Shown: positions 19,029 to 27,892 of the stretch, piece after piece
Layout of the letters: the number at the start of each line of letters is the position of its first letter
Position numbering within the stretch: position 1 is the first letter of the stretch
DNA from: JALZEG01 sp046263255
GTDB taxonomy: Bacteria > Actinomycetota > CADDZG01 > WHSQ01
Reading direction: 5' to 3'
NCBI GenBank assembly: GCA_046263255.1
Contig: JBHELD010000010.1
Location: forward strand, 5,569 to 69,568
DNA length: 64,000 bases
Program-made: the position numbers and the translations under genes
Notes under the pieces: model-generated
What the model was told of the DNA's origin: nothing
What the model saw: the letters and a program-made list of their open reading frames with translations, nothing else
Database searches by the model: none

Positions 19029-19694
19029 TCAGACCAGGTCCGCGACTATCTCCGCAAGCGGCTTGCGGATCCCCGTGATGAACGGCGTCTCGAGCTTCGT
19101 GAAGCGGCGCGCCTCCGTCGCCCGCAGCCTCCGGATCAGCTTCACGATCCGCTCCGGCGAGTCCGCCTCGAACGCGAGGATCCACTCGTAGTCGCCGAGC
19201 CCGAACGCGCTCGTGGTGTTCGCGAGCACCTCGGGGAACTCCCGGCCCCCCTCGCCGTGCTCGCGCAGCAACCGGCCCCGCTCCTGCGGGTCCAGCAGGT
19301 ACCACTCGGGCGTCCGGACGAACGGGTAGACGGTCGCGTACCTCTTCGGCGGCTCGCCCTTTGCGAACGCGGGGAGGTGGTCCTTCGCGAACTCCGCCGG
19401 CTGGACGACGCCGAGGAACGAGTGGACGGGCGTGCACAGCGCGCCGAGGTGGGTCCTGCGGAACTCGATCGTGAGCTGCTGGAGGTCGTCGACCGAAGAC
19501 GAGACCCACCAGAACATCAGATCGGCTCCGGCGATGAACCCCGCCGTCGAGTACGCGCCGCGGAGCTGGACGCGGCCCTCCCAGTCGGCGAACAGCTCCT
19601 CGAGCTGCTTGGCCGCCAGCTCCCGGTCCGGCCCGGCTTCCGTCGTGAAGCCGCGGAACACCGGGTAGCTCGCGTACAGCAGGTCTTCGGACAT
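19029..19694 (-). CDS. hemQ: coproheme decarboxylase HemQ (ChdC)
   Basis: HemQ performs the last step of the coproporphyrin-dependent heme pathway, oxidatively decarboxylating coproheme to heme b with peroxide. The 221-residue protein belongs to the chlorite-dismutase family. Tyr123 in TVYPFVRTPEWYLL matches the catalytic Tyr, and His146 in REHGEGGREFP the axial heme ligand. The Arg of true chlorite dismutases is not evident. The N-terminal ferredoxin-like half is short, as in actinobacteria. It lies near hemE-hemH-hemG but is separated from them by two plus-strand genes. Confidence 0.92.
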   Translation of the reverse strand: MSEDLLYASYPVFRGFTTEAGPDRELAAKQLEELFADWEGRVQLRGAYSTAGFIAGADLMFWWVSSSVDDLQQLTIEFRRTHLGALCTPVHSFLGVVQPAEFAKDHLPAFAKGEPPKRYATVYPFVRTPEWYLLDPQERGRLLREHGEGGREFPEVLANTTSAFGLGDYEWILAFEADSPERIVKLIRRLRATEARRFTKLETPFITGIRKPLAEIVADLV

Positions 19695-19771
19695 TCGGAC
19701 TGCCTCTCTCGTGCTCGGGGAACGGAGGTATCCGAGAAGCCTAGCCCTCCCGCCCCTGCGAAGATGACGCG

Positions 19772-20779
19772 ATGAACGAGCAGGCGATCGTCACCACGAC
19801 CGACTACCACACGGGCGGCGAGCCGTTCCGTATCGTCACCGGCGGCGTCCCACCGCTTGCGGGCGACACGATCCTCGACAAGCGCAGGTACGCGCGCGAC
19901 CACCTCGACGACGTGCGGAAGCTGCTCGTGTTCGAGCCGCGCGGTCACGCCGACATGTACGGGTGCTTCGTGACCGAGCCGGCCGACGGCGACGGAGACC
20001 TGGGAGTCGTCTTCTTCCACAACGAGGGATACAGCACCGCGTGCGGCCACGGCACGATCGCGCTCGTGACGTGGGCGCTCGAGTCGGGGCGGATACCACG
20101 CGACGGCGACGGGGCGGTCGTCGTGGTCGACGCGCCTTCGGGACGCCTGACGACCACTGCAGCGGGCGCCGGCGACAAGGTCACGTCCGTTCGGTTCACG
20201 AACGTGCCGTCGTTCGTATGGGAAACGGGGCTGAAGGTCGAGACGGGCGCCGGCCCCGTCACCTGCGACGTGGCGTTCGGCGGCGCCTTCTACGCCTCGG
20301 TCGCCGCGGGCGACGTGGGGCTGAAGGTGACGAAGGAGGACCTGCCGCGGCTGATCGAGCTGGGCCGCGAGATCAAGCGGACCATCGAGCGGGCGCACGA
20401 CGTCGTTCACCCGCTCCAGCCGGAGTTGCGCGACGTGTACGGCGTGATCTTCTTCGAGGACGCGCCGGGCCGCGCGGGGCTCGGCCAGCGCAACGTGACG
20501 GTCTTCGCCGACGGCGAGGTCGACCGGTCCCCGTGCGGGAGCGGGACGAGCGCCCGCCTCGCGCTCCTCGACGCGTCGGGCGAGCTGCCGCGCGGCGACA
20601 CGCTGTGGCACGAGAGCATCGTCGGGAGCGTCTTCACCGCGCAGGTCACGGGCGACGCCGCCGTGGGTGCCACGGCCGGGGTGGTCACGGAGGTCGAGGG
20701 GACCGCGTTCCGGACCGGCGCCCACGAGTTCTACCTGGACCCCGCGGACGACCTCGGGACCGGGTTCCTCCTGCGGTGA
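19772..20779 (+). CDS. proline racemase / hydroxyproline epimerase family protein
   Basis: Family enzymes act at the alpha carbon of proline or hydroxyproline without cofactor. The 335-residue protein has the first catalytic motif STACGHGTIA with Cys91 and the second DRSPCGSGTSARLAL with Cys255. Both Cys are kept, as in racemases and 4-hydroxyproline epimerases; trans-3-hydroxyproline dehydratases replace one with Thr. It ends in a GTGA overlap with an ornithine-cyclodeaminase-family gene. That partner often reduces pyrroline-2-carboxylate, so a role in proline or hydroxyproline breakdown is inferred. Exact substrate not settled. Confidence 0.9.
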   Translation: MNEQAIVTTTDYHTGGEPFRIVTGGVPPLAGDTILDKRRYARDHLDDVRKLLVFEPRGHADMYGCFVTEPADGDGDLGVVFFHNEGYSTACGHGTIALVTWALESGRIPRDGDGAVVVVDAPSGRLTTTAAGAGDKVTSVRFTNVPSFVWETGLKVETGAGPVTCDVAFGGAFYASVAAGDVGLKVTKEDLPRLIELGREIKRTIERAHDVVHPLQPELRDVYGVIFFEDAPGRAGLGQRNVTVFADGEVDRSPCGSGTSARLALLDASGELPRGDTLWHESIVGSVFTAQVTGDAAVGATAGVVTEVEGTAFRTGAHEFYLDPADDLGTGFLLR

Positions 20780-21687
20780 GCGAGGTCCCCTACCTCGACG
20801 CCGCGGCGCTGCAACGCCTGGTGCCCCTGACCGCGGCCGTCGACGCGATCGAGTCGTTGTTCGCCGGCGACGGCGTCGAGGTGCCGCAGCGCTCTCATCT
20901 CCACGTCGGCGGCGGCGACCTCGTGGTGATGCCGGCATGGGGGCCGGAGGGCGTCGGCGTGAAGCTCGTCACGGTGAACCCGGCGAACCCCGCCGCGGGC
21001 AGGCCGCTGATCCACGGCGTGTACGTCCTGTTCGACCGGGGCTCGCTCGCTCCCGTCCTCATCGTCGACGGCGCCGCGCTGACCGCACTGCGGACGCCGG
21101 CGGTGTCGGCCGTCGCGACGAAGCACCTCGCGGCCCCCGGTGCGCGCCGGCTCGTGATCTTCGGCGCCGGGACGCAGGCGCGCGGCCACCTCGAGGCAAT
21201 GCGCACCGTGCGCGACGTCTTCGAGGTGGTCGTCGTGACGCGCGACCCTGCGCACGCAGCGGCGGTCGTCGACGCCGCGCGCGAGGCGGGCCTCGGCGCC
21301 CGCAGCGGTTCGCCCGAGGACGTGCGTGACGCCGACCTCGTCTGCACGTGCACGACGAGCACGACTCCGTTGTTCGACGGGACATTGCTCGCGCCGGGGA
21401 CGCACGTGAATGCCGTGGGGGCGTACAAGCCGGACGCGCGCGAGCTGGACGACGCGACGATCGCGCGCGCCGCGGTCGTCGTCGAGGACCGAGCCGCCGC
21501 GCTCGCGGAGGCCGGAGACCTCCTGCAGCCGCTCGCGGCCGGCGTGCTCGACGCGGACGAGATCCTCGGGCTGCACGACGTCCTGCAGGGGCGCCGCCCC
21601 GACGGCGAGGTCACGGTCTTCAAGTCCGTCGGCCTCGCGTCGGAGGACCTCGCCGTCGCGGCCGCGGCCCTCGCGGCGCTCGGTTAG
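20776..21687 (+). CDS. ornithine cyclodeaminase / mu-crystallin family protein
   Basis: This family includes ornithine cyclodeaminase, alanine dehydrogenase and pyrroline-2-carboxylate reductase. The 303-residue protein has the NAD(P)-binding loop GAGTQARGHLEAM (about residues 130-142), a VDGAALTALRTPAVSAVATKHLA segment before it, and GTHVNAVGAYKPDARELD near the substrate pocket. The start is the GTG that overlaps the proline-racemase stop by 4 bases, so the two are co-translated. Pairing with a proline racemase favours a reductase of cyclic imino acids, by inference. Its stop overlaps the hemG stop on the other strand (21684-21687). Confidence 0.85.
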   Translation: MSEVPYLDAAALQRLVPLTAAVDAIESLFAGDGVEVPQRSHLHVGGGDLVVMPAWGPEGVGVKLVTVNPANPAAGRPLIHGVYVLFDRGSLAPVLIVDGAALTALRTPAVSAVATKHLAAPGARRLVIFGAGTQARGHLEAMRTVRDVFEVVVVTRDPAHAAAVVDAAREAGLGARSGSPEDVRDADLVCTCTTSTTPLFDGTLLAPGTHVNAVGAYKPDARELDDATIARAAVVVEDRAAALAEAGDLLQPLAAGVLDADEILGLHDVLQGRRPDGEVTVFKSVGLASEDLAVAAAALAALG

Positions 21688-23057
21688 GCGAGCGCGTTCA
21701 CGACCGCGGCCGCCACCTCGGTCGCCTGGCGGATGCAGTCGGGGATCCCCGACCCGCGGTAGGCCGCTCCCGCGAGGAACAACGGTCCGTGCTGCGCCAG
21801 CGCCAGCTCCGCACCCGTCACCCTGTCGAGATGACCGACCGGGTACTGGGGCAGGGCGTCGTCCCAGCGCGTCACGAGATGCGCCCTGGGCTCCGCCGTC
21901 AGCCCCAGCATGTCGGCGAGGTCCTCGTGCACGGCAGCGACCAGCTCCTCGTCGTCGAGGTCGAGCGCCGGGTGGCGGCCGCTCCGTCCCACGACCGCGC
22001 GGAGGAGGAACCCGTCCGGCGGCGCCGATGCGGGCCACTTCGTCGAGTACCAGGTGCACGCGGCAACGGTTCGCTCCTCCGCGCGCGGGACGAGCATCCC
22101 GCTGCCGCTTGCAGGCGGAGCGCCGGCCGCCGGCGGGTAGAGCAGCGCGATCACGGCCAGCGACGCGTAAGGGATCGATCGGAGCGCCTGCGCCGCGGGC
22201 GGGTCCAGCCCGGCGACCGCCCGCGCGGCTGCGAACGCGGGTACCGCGAGCACCGCCGCATCGGCGCGGACGTCGCCCGAGCGCGCCTCGAGGCGGAATC
22301 CCGTGCCGTCGCGTGCGACGTTCTCGACAGGGCTGTCGAAGCGCAGCTCCGCGTCGTGAAGCTCGGTCTTCAGCGCCGCGACGATGCGCGTCATGCCGCC
22401 CAACGGCGCCACGAAGACGGGAGGGGCCGCCGTGCCCGGCCTGCCGGGCCCCCACGCGCGCAGTCCCAGGATCAGGCTCCGGTGCCGGCGCGCCACCGCG
22501 TCGAGCTCCGGTGCCGCCGCGGCGAGGCTCATCTCGTCTGCGTCGCCCGCCCTCGTGCCGGCGAGCAGGGGGTCGACGAGCCGCTCCAGCACCTCGTCGC
22601 CCAGCCGGTCCCTCACGAGCGCGCCGATCGAGAGGTCGCGCCCGGTGAGCGGCTTCGACGCGAAGAGGTCGGCCGCGGCGCGCAGCGCGCCGCGGCGTGA
22701 CAGCAGGCCGCTCCTGACGACCGAGACCGGAAGAGTCGGTATGCCCGACACGAGGCCGCGCGGCAACGGGTGCAGGCGGCCCCTCGACCACACGGTCCCG
22801 CCGAACACGGCCGGGCTCACGAGGTCGTTGCCGAGGCCGATCGAGCGGCACAGATCCACCGCGCCCTCGTCGCGCACGAGGAACGAGTCGGGACCGGCCT
22901 CCACCGCGACGCCCTCCAGCGACCTCGTGGCGATGTTGCCGCCGGCACCCGCGGCGGCTTCGAGGACGACGACGTCGAGGCCCGCGCGCAGGATCGCGCG
23001 CGCCGCCACGAGCCCGGTGATGCCGCCGCCGGCAACCGCGACGACCGGCGTGCTCAC
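21684..23057 (-). CDS. hemG: coproporphyrinogen III oxidase (HemG/HemY type, CgoX)
   Basis: This FAD enzyme oxidises coproporphyrinogen III to coproporphyrin III in the actinobacterial heme route (historically named protoporphyrinogen oxidase). The 457-residue protein begins with the FAD-binding GGGITGLVAARAILRAG, ends with an FAD-contacting LFLAGAAYRGSGIPDCIRQA, and has the DSFLVRDEGAVDLCRSIGL segment near residue 57. It starts with GTG in a 4-base overlap with hemH, forming a coupled hemE-hemH-hemG operon. Presence of hemQ nearby supports the coproporphyrin substrate. Confidence 0.92.
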   Translation of the reverse strand: MSTPVVAVAGGGITGLVAARAILRAGLDVVVLEAAAGAGGNIATRSLEGVAVEAGPDSFLVRDEGAVDLCRSIGLGNDLVSPAVFGGTVWSRGRLHPLPRGLVSGIPTLPVSVVRSGLLSRRGALRAAADLFASKPLTGRDLSIGALVRDRLGDEVLERLVDPLLAGTRAGDADEMSLAAAAPELDAVARRHRSLILGLRAWGPGRPGTAAPPVFVAPLGGMTRIVAALKTELHDAELRFDSPVENVARDGTGFRLEARSGDVRADAAVLAVPAFAAARAVAGLDPPAAQALRSIPYASLAVIALLYPPAAGAPPASGSGMLVPRAEERTVAACTWYSTKWPASAPPDGFLLRAVVGRSGRHPALDLDDEELVAAVHEDLADMLGLTAEPRAHLVTRWDDALPQYPVGHLDRVTGAELALAQHGPLFLAGAAYRGSGIPDCIRQATEVAAAVVNALA

Positions 23058-23965
23058 GTCCTCTGGGGGACGAGCTCACGCCGGACGACGGTCGCGAGCA
23101 CGTCGAGGAAGTCCGGATCGTCGTTCGGCGACTCCGTCCTCACGAGCTCGATCCCCAGCTCGGCCGCCCTCCCCACGCACTCGACGTCGACGTCGTAGAG
23201 CACCTCGAGGTGGTCCGACACGAACCCGCACGGGCACACGACGACGCCGCGCACGCCGGCGCGCGCGGCGCGTTCCAGGACGTCGAGGACGCCGGGCCCG
23301 ATCCACGGGTCGGCCGTCCGCCCCGCGCTCTGCCACCCGATCGTGTACGCGGGCAGCGACGCGGCCCCGGCCACCGCGTCCGCGGTCTCCTGCAGCTGTC
23401 TGGCGTAGGGATCGCCGGACGCGAGGATCTTCTCCGGCAGGCTGTGGGCGGTGAAGACGACGACCGCGTGGTCGCGCGCCGCGGCGCTCAGGCGCGCCAG
23501 CGAATCCTCTACCCGGCGCGCCAGGAGGCCGACGTATCCCGGCTCGAGGTGCCAGCTCTCGACGACCGTCAGCGGGATCTCCCATCCCGCGTCGTCCAGC
23601 ACGTGTCTCACCCGCCGCCGGTAGTCCCCGACGCTCATGTTGGAGTAGTGGGGGGCGAGCACGAGCCCGACGACGTGGGCGACGCCGTCCGCGGCCATCG
23701 CCGCGACCGCGTCGGGGATCGTCGGTGAGGAATGCTTCTGTCCGAGGTAGACGCGGACGCCGCCGAGCCGCGCTTCGAGCCCCGCTCGTTGCGCCTCCGT
23801 GATCTCGTAGAGCGGCGATCTCCCGCCGATCGCCTCGTAGCGCGACCTGAGCTCGTCGAGCAGCACGGGCGGCGGCGGCCGCCCGTGGCGTATGTCGGTG
23901 TAGTACCGCTCCACGTCGTCGAGATCCCGCGGGGTCCCGTACGCCATGACGAGGACCGCCTTCAC
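23054..23965 (-). CDS. hemH: coproporphyrin ferrochelatase (HemH/CpfC)
   Basis: This enzyme inserts ferrous iron into coproporphyrin III. The 303-residue protein begins AVLVMAYGTPRDLDDVERYYTDIRHG. The metal-site His lies in FTAHSLPEKI and the catalytic Glu region in CPCGFVSDHLEVLYDVD. Mycobacterial enzymes have a C-terminal cysteine cluster for a [2Fe-2S] centre; this shorter protein lacks it, so it probably has no cluster. Start: the frame continues far upstream through hemE, but the GTG at 23965, in a GTGA overlap with the hemE stop, gives the family N-terminus. Confidence 0.93.
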   Translation of the reverse strand: MKAVLVMAYGTPRDLDDVERYYTDIRHGRPPPPVLLDELRSRYEAIGGRSPLYEITEAQRAGLEARLGGVRVYLGQKHSSPTIPDAVAAMAADGVAHVVGLVLAPHYSNMSVGDYRRRVRHVLDDAGWEIPLTVVESWHLEPGYVGLLARRVEDSLARLSAAARDHAVVVFTAHSLPEKILASGDPYARQLQETADAVAGAASLPAYTIGWQSAGRTADPWIGPGVLDVLERAARAGVRGVVVCPCGFVSDHLEVLYDVDVECVGRAAELGIELVRTESPNDDPDFLDVLATVVRRELVPQRT

Positions 23966-24984
23966 GTCACGCGCCACCCGTGCACGACGTCTACGAGCCG
24001 CGCCAGCGTGTCCGGGTCGGTCGACGGCAGGACGCCGTGGCCGAGGTTGAAGACGTGCCGGCGTCCGCCGGTCCCGTCGAGGACCTCGTGCGCCTTGTCG
24101 CGCACGACCTCGAACGGCGCGAGGCACAGCGCCGGGTCGAGGTTCCCCTGGAGCACGCGTCCCTCTCCGAGACGCGCGCGCGCCTTGCGCAACGGGACCC
24201 GCCAGTCGACGCCGACGACGTCTGTTCCGGTAGCGGCCATCAGCTCGAGGAGCTCGCCGGTGCCGACGCCGAAATGGATCCGGGGCACCCCGAGGTCGCC
24301 GAGGCCTTCGAGGATCCGTGTCACGGCGGGGGCGACGTGGGCCTCGTAGTGACTCGGTCCCAGCGCGCCGGCCCACGAGTCGAAGAGCTGGATCGCCGCG
24401 GCGCCGGCGCGCACCTGCGCCCGCAGGTACGCGAGCACGGCCTCCGACAGCCGGTCCATCAGCTTGCGCCACGTCGCCGGGTCGCCCAGCATCAGCGCCT
24501 TCGTCCGCGCGTGATCGCGTGACGGGCCCCCCTCCACGAGGTACGAGGCGAGCGTGAAGGGCGCGCCGGCGAACCCGATCAAGGGGACGTCGAGCTGCTC
24601 GACGAGCAGCGCGACCGCGTCCAGGACGAACGGGACGCCTTCTTCGGGTTCCAGCGGCCGCAGCCGGTCGGCGTCCTGGACGCTTCGCACGGGCGCGTCG
24701 ATCACCGGACCGACTCCGGGCACGATCTCGAGCTCCACGCCCATCGCCTGGAGCGGAACGACGATGTCCGAGAAGAGGATCGCCGCGTCGACGCCCAGGC
24801 GCCGGACGGGCTGGAGCGTCACCTCCGCCGCGAGCTCCGGGGACCGGCAGATCTCGAGGATCGAGTGCTGCTCGCGCACCACGCGGTACTCGGGAAGGCT
24901 GCGGCCCGCCTGGCGCATGAACCACACCGGGACGGTCTCGACGATCTCGCCTCTGCAGGCGCGCAGGAACAGGTCGTTTCGCAT
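23962..24984 (-). CDS. hemE: uroporphyrinogen decarboxylase
   Basis: HemE decarboxylates uroporphyrinogen III to coproporphyrinogen III. The 340-residue protein carries the signature PVWFMRQAGRSLPEYR near the N-terminus (Arg residues bind the propionates), ILFSDIVVPLQAMG, FAGAPFTLASYLVEGG, and HFGVGTGELL. It is the first gene of the coupled hemE-hemH-hemG operon and is divergent from glmM across an 87-base gap. A TAGGAT at 25002-24997 could be its -10, but I see no good -35. Confidence 0.96.
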   Translation of the reverse strand: MRNDLFLRACRGEIVETVPVWFMRQAGRSLPEYRVVREQHSILEICRSPELAAEVTLQPVRRLGVDAAILFSDIVVPLQAMGVELEIVPGVGPVIDAPVRSVQDADRLRPLEPEEGVPFVLDAVALLVEQLDVPLIGFAGAPFTLASYLVEGGPSRDHARTKALMLGDPATWRKLMDRLSEAVLAYLRAQVRAGAAAIQLFDSWAGALGPSHYEAHVAPAVTRILEGLGDLGVPRIHFGVGTGELLELMAATGTDVVGVDWRVPLRKARARLGEGRVLQGNLDPALCLAPFEVVRDKAHEVLDGTGGRRHVFNLGHGVLPSTDPDTLARLVDVVHGWRVT

Positions 24985-25071
24985 GGCGGCAGCGCGATCC
25001 TATGTGGCTTCGATCCGGCGCCGTCGACCGCTCGCGGCCCGGCGGCCGCGAAACCACGCGAAGATCGACCG

Positions 25072-26403
25072 ATGACCAGGCTATTCGGGACCGACGGCGT
25101 CCGCGGCGTCGCCAACCGCGACCTCACGCCGGACCTCGCGCTCGCTCTGGGGCGGGCCGCGGGGACGGTCCTCGCGCCCGGGCGCGGCCGCGTGGTCGTC
25201 GGTCGCGACACGAGGCTATCGGGGCCGATGCTCCAGGGCGCGCTGACTGCCGGCCTCTGCTCGGCGGGGGCCGACGTGCTCGACGCGGGGATCCTGCCCA
25301 CGCCGGGCGTCGCCTGGCTGACGCGCGCCGAGAACGCGGCCGCGGGTGCGGTCGTCTCCGCCTCCCACAACCCCGTCGCCGACAACGGAATCAAGTTCTT
25401 CTCCGCTGTCGGGTCGAAGATCTCCGGCGACGAAGAGGCCGCGATCGAGGCGCTCGTGGCGTCTCCTCCAGCGGACCTCCCGGACGGTGAGGCAGTCGGA
25501 CGCCCTGCCGGCGTAGCGGACGCCCAGGGGCGGTACGTCGAGCACCTCGCCGGCGCGGTCGACGGCTCGCTCGCCGGTCTCCGCGTCGTGCTCGACTGCG
25601 CGTACGGCGCGGCGTGGAAGGTGGGTCCCGAGGCGTTTGCCCGCGCCGGGGCCGAAGTGGCCGCGATCCACGCCGAGCCCGACGGGGCACGCATCAACGT
25701 CGACTGCGGGTCGACCTCGCTCGACGATCTGGCGAAGACCGTCGTCGCGGAGGGGGCCGCGCTCGGGCTCGGCTTCGACGGCGACGCCGACCGGGCGCTG
25801 GCGGTCGACGAGACCGGCTCCGTGGTCGACGGCGACCGGATCATCGCGCTCGCCGCGCTCCGTCTCCACGAGACCGGACGTCTGCCCGGCGGGATCGTCG
25901 TCACGACGGTCATGGCCAACCTGGGCCTTCGTCGCGCGCTCGAGGGCGCGGGCATCCACGTCGTCACCGTCCCCGTCGGCGACCGTCACGTCGCGGAGGC
26001 GATGGCCGAGCACGACGCGGTGCTGGGAGGAGAGCAGTCGGGGCACGTGATCTTCGCAGAGCACGCGACGACGGGCGACGGCGTCCTCACCGGGTTGAAG
26101 CTAGCGGCGATCGTCGCAGGAGCCTCCCGGCCCCTATCGCAGCTTGCCGCGGTGTTCGAGCCGTACCCGCAGGTGCTCCTGAACGTCTCTATCGGCGACC
26201 GGCGGCGCCTGGATTCCGCGGACGCGCTGTGGGACCGCGTGCGGATCGCGGAAGAGGAGCTCGGCGAGACGGGCCGCGTCCTGCTGCGCGCGTCCGGCAC
26301 CGAGCCGGTCGTCCGCGTCATGGTCGAGGCGGCAGACCCGGCGACGGCGAAGCGGGTCGCCGGCGAGCTCGCCCGCGCGGTGGAGGCGGAGCTGGGCGCG
26401 TGA
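25072..26403 (+). CDS. glmM: phosphoglucosamine mutase
   Basis: GlmM converts glucosamine-6-phosphate to glucosamine-1-phosphate for peptidoglycan precursor synthesis. The 443-residue protein starts RLFGTDGVRGVANRDLTP. The phosphoserine is Ser98 in VVSASHNPVADNGIKFF, the magnesium loop is DGDADR (Asp236, 238, 240), and the substrate loop is GEQSGHVIF. A C-terminal RASGTEPVVRVMVEA binds the phosphate. The frame is open upstream over the hemE promoter, but the ATG at 25072 gives the family start. Confidence 0.97.
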   Translation: MTRLFGTDGVRGVANRDLTPDLALALGRAAGTVLAPGRGRVVVGRDTRLSGPMLQGALTAGLCSAGADVLDAGILPTPGVAWLTRAENAAAGAVVSASHNPVADNGIKFFSAVGSKISGDEEAAIEALVASPPADLPDGEAVGRPAGVADAQGRYVEHLAGAVDGSLAGLRVVLDCAYGAAWKVGPEAFARAGAEVAAIHAEPDGARINVDCGSTSLDDLAKTVVAEGAALGLGFDGDADRALAVDETGSVVDGDRIIALAALRLHETGRLPGGIVVTTVMANLGLRRALEGAGIHVVTVPVGDRHVAEAMAEHDAVLGGEQSGHVIFAEHATTGDGVLTGLKLAAIVAGASRPLSQLAAVFEPYPQVLLNVSIGDRRRLDSADALWDRVRIAEEELGETGRVLLRASGTEPVVRVMVEAADPATAKRVAGELARAVEAELGA

Positions 26404-26449
26404 GGCGACGGGTCCCGCTTCCCTACGGCGCGGGCGCGCCCGCCTCCGG

Positions 26450-27865
26450 GTGAGACCGCTCCTCTCGCCGGAGGAGATGGGCCGTGCGGACGAGGCGGCC
26501 ATCTCGTCCGGCACCTCCGGCGACGTCCTGATGGAGCGCGCCGGCCGCGCTCTCGCCCGGGCCGTCGTCCGGGTCGCCGGCGGGCGCTACGGCCGCCGGG
26601 TCCTCGTCGTGTGCGGGAAGGGGAACAACGGCGGAGACGGGCTCGTGGCCGCTCGGGTGCTCGAGAGCGAGGGCCTGCTCGTGCGCGTCGTCCGGCTCTT
26701 CGAGGGAGACGCGGTCCCTCGTCCGGGCGACTTCGACGCCGTCGTGGACGCGATCTTCGGCACCGGTTTCAGGGGGATGCCCGAGGGATCTCTGGCCGAG
26801 GCCGTCGACGCTCTCGAGGGCCACCCGCGCGTCGTGTCGGCGGACATCCCGTCGGGCGTGAACGGGGCGACGGGAGCCGTCGCCGGCGCCGCGGTGCGTG
26901 CCGCGGTCACGGTCGCGATGGGCGCGGAGAAGCTGGGGACCGCGCTCTCCCCGGGCGCGTCGTACGCCGGGCGAGTCGAGGTGGCCGACATCGGCATCCC
27001 GATCCCGCCCGCGCACGTCCATCTCGTCGAGGACGAGGACGTCCGCCGGGCCCTTCCGGCGCGGCCCCCCGACGCGCACAAGAGGAGCGGCGGCTCGGTC
27101 GCCGTGCTCGCGGGCTCGGAGGCCACGAAGGGGGCGGCGCTCCTCTGTGCCCGCGGGGCCGGGCGCATGGGCAGCGGCTACGTGACGCTGGGCTCCACCC
27201 GCTCGGTGGTCGGGACGGCGTCGATCCCCCTGCCGGAGATCCTGACGAGGAAGGTCACCGACGGCGACGTCCTCGGTCCCGGCGCGCTCGACGCGTTCGG
27301 GGACGTGCTGGAGCGCGCGGACGCGCTCGCGCTCGGACCTGGGCTCGGCGCGGGCGCCGCGCAGCGGGAGCTGGTCGCGCGGGTCCTGCGGGAGGTGGAC
27401 CTCCCGGTGGTGCTCGACGCGGACGCGCTCAACGTGCTGGACCCCGAGGCGATCGCGCGACGCACGGCGCCGGCCGTCATCACCCCCCACCCGGCCGAGC
27501 TCGCGCGGTTGCTCGGGACGGACGCCGGCGAGGTCGTCGCGGACCGGCTCGGTGCCGCGCGCGCGGCTGCGGGTCGCTTCGGGTGCGTGGTCGTGGCGAA
27601 GGGTCACCGGACGATCGTCGCGGAGGGCGCACGGACGGTCGTCGTCCCCACGGGGGGACCCGAGCTGGCGACCGCGGGGACGGGCGACGTGCTCACGGGC
27701 GCCGTCGCAGCGCTGGTGGCCGCGGGCCTCGATCCCTTCGCCGCGGGCTGGTGCGCCGCATACGTGCACGGCGTCGCCGGTGAGGTCGCGGCGCCCGGCG
27801 CGCTCGCGTGGGACGTCGCCGAAGCCCTCGGACCGGCCCGGTCCCGGTTTACGTTGCGATCGTGA
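26450..27865 (+). CDS. nnr: bifunctional NAD(P)H-hydrate epimerase/dehydratase
   Basis: This enzyme repairs hydrated NADH and NADPH. The N-terminal YjeF_N epimerase domain (about residues 1-205) has VCGKGNNGGDGLVAARVL and DAIFGTGFRG. The C-terminal ADP/ATP-dependent dehydratase domain (about 220-471) has the ribokinase-like ALGPGLG, VLDADALNVL and the catalytic GTGDVLTGAVAAL. GTG start, 46 bases after glmM. The position between glmM and alr is the common actinobacterial arrangement. Its stop falls within a duplicated start segment of alr. Confidence 0.94.
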   Translation: MRPLLSPEEMGRADEAAISSGTSGDVLMERAGRALARAVVRVAGGRYGRRVLVVCGKGNNGGDGLVAARVLESEGLLVRVVRLFEGDAVPRPGDFDAVVDAIFGTGFRGMPEGSLAEAVDALEGHPRVVSADIPSGVNGATGAVAGAAVRAAVTVAMGAEKLGTALSPGASYAGRVEVADIGIPIPPAHVHLVEDEDVRRALPARPPDAHKRSGGSVAVLAGSEATKGAALLCARGAGRMGSGYVTLGSTRSVVGTASIPLPEILTRKVTDGDVLGPGALDAFGDVLERADALALGPGLGAGAAQRELVARVLREVDLPVVLDADALNVLDPEAIARRTAPAVITPHPAELARLLGTDAGEVVADRLGAARAAAGRFGCVVVAKGHRTIVAEGARTVVVPTGGPELATAGTGDVLTGAVAALVAAGLDPFAAGWCAAYVHGVAGEVAAPGALAWDVAEALGPARSRFTLRS

Positions 27866-27892
27866 GCTACACGAGGCAATGAGCTACACGAG
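27863..27892 (+). repeat. 13-bp direct repeat duplicating the alr start
   Basis: TGAGCTACACGAG occurs at 27863-27875 and again at 27880-27892, a 17-base period. The first copy follows a G, giving GTGAGC in the 4-base overlap position with the nnr stop; its frame ends after six codons. The second gives the ATGAGC of alr. It looks like a short tandem duplication of an ancestral coupled start. Confidence 0.8.
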
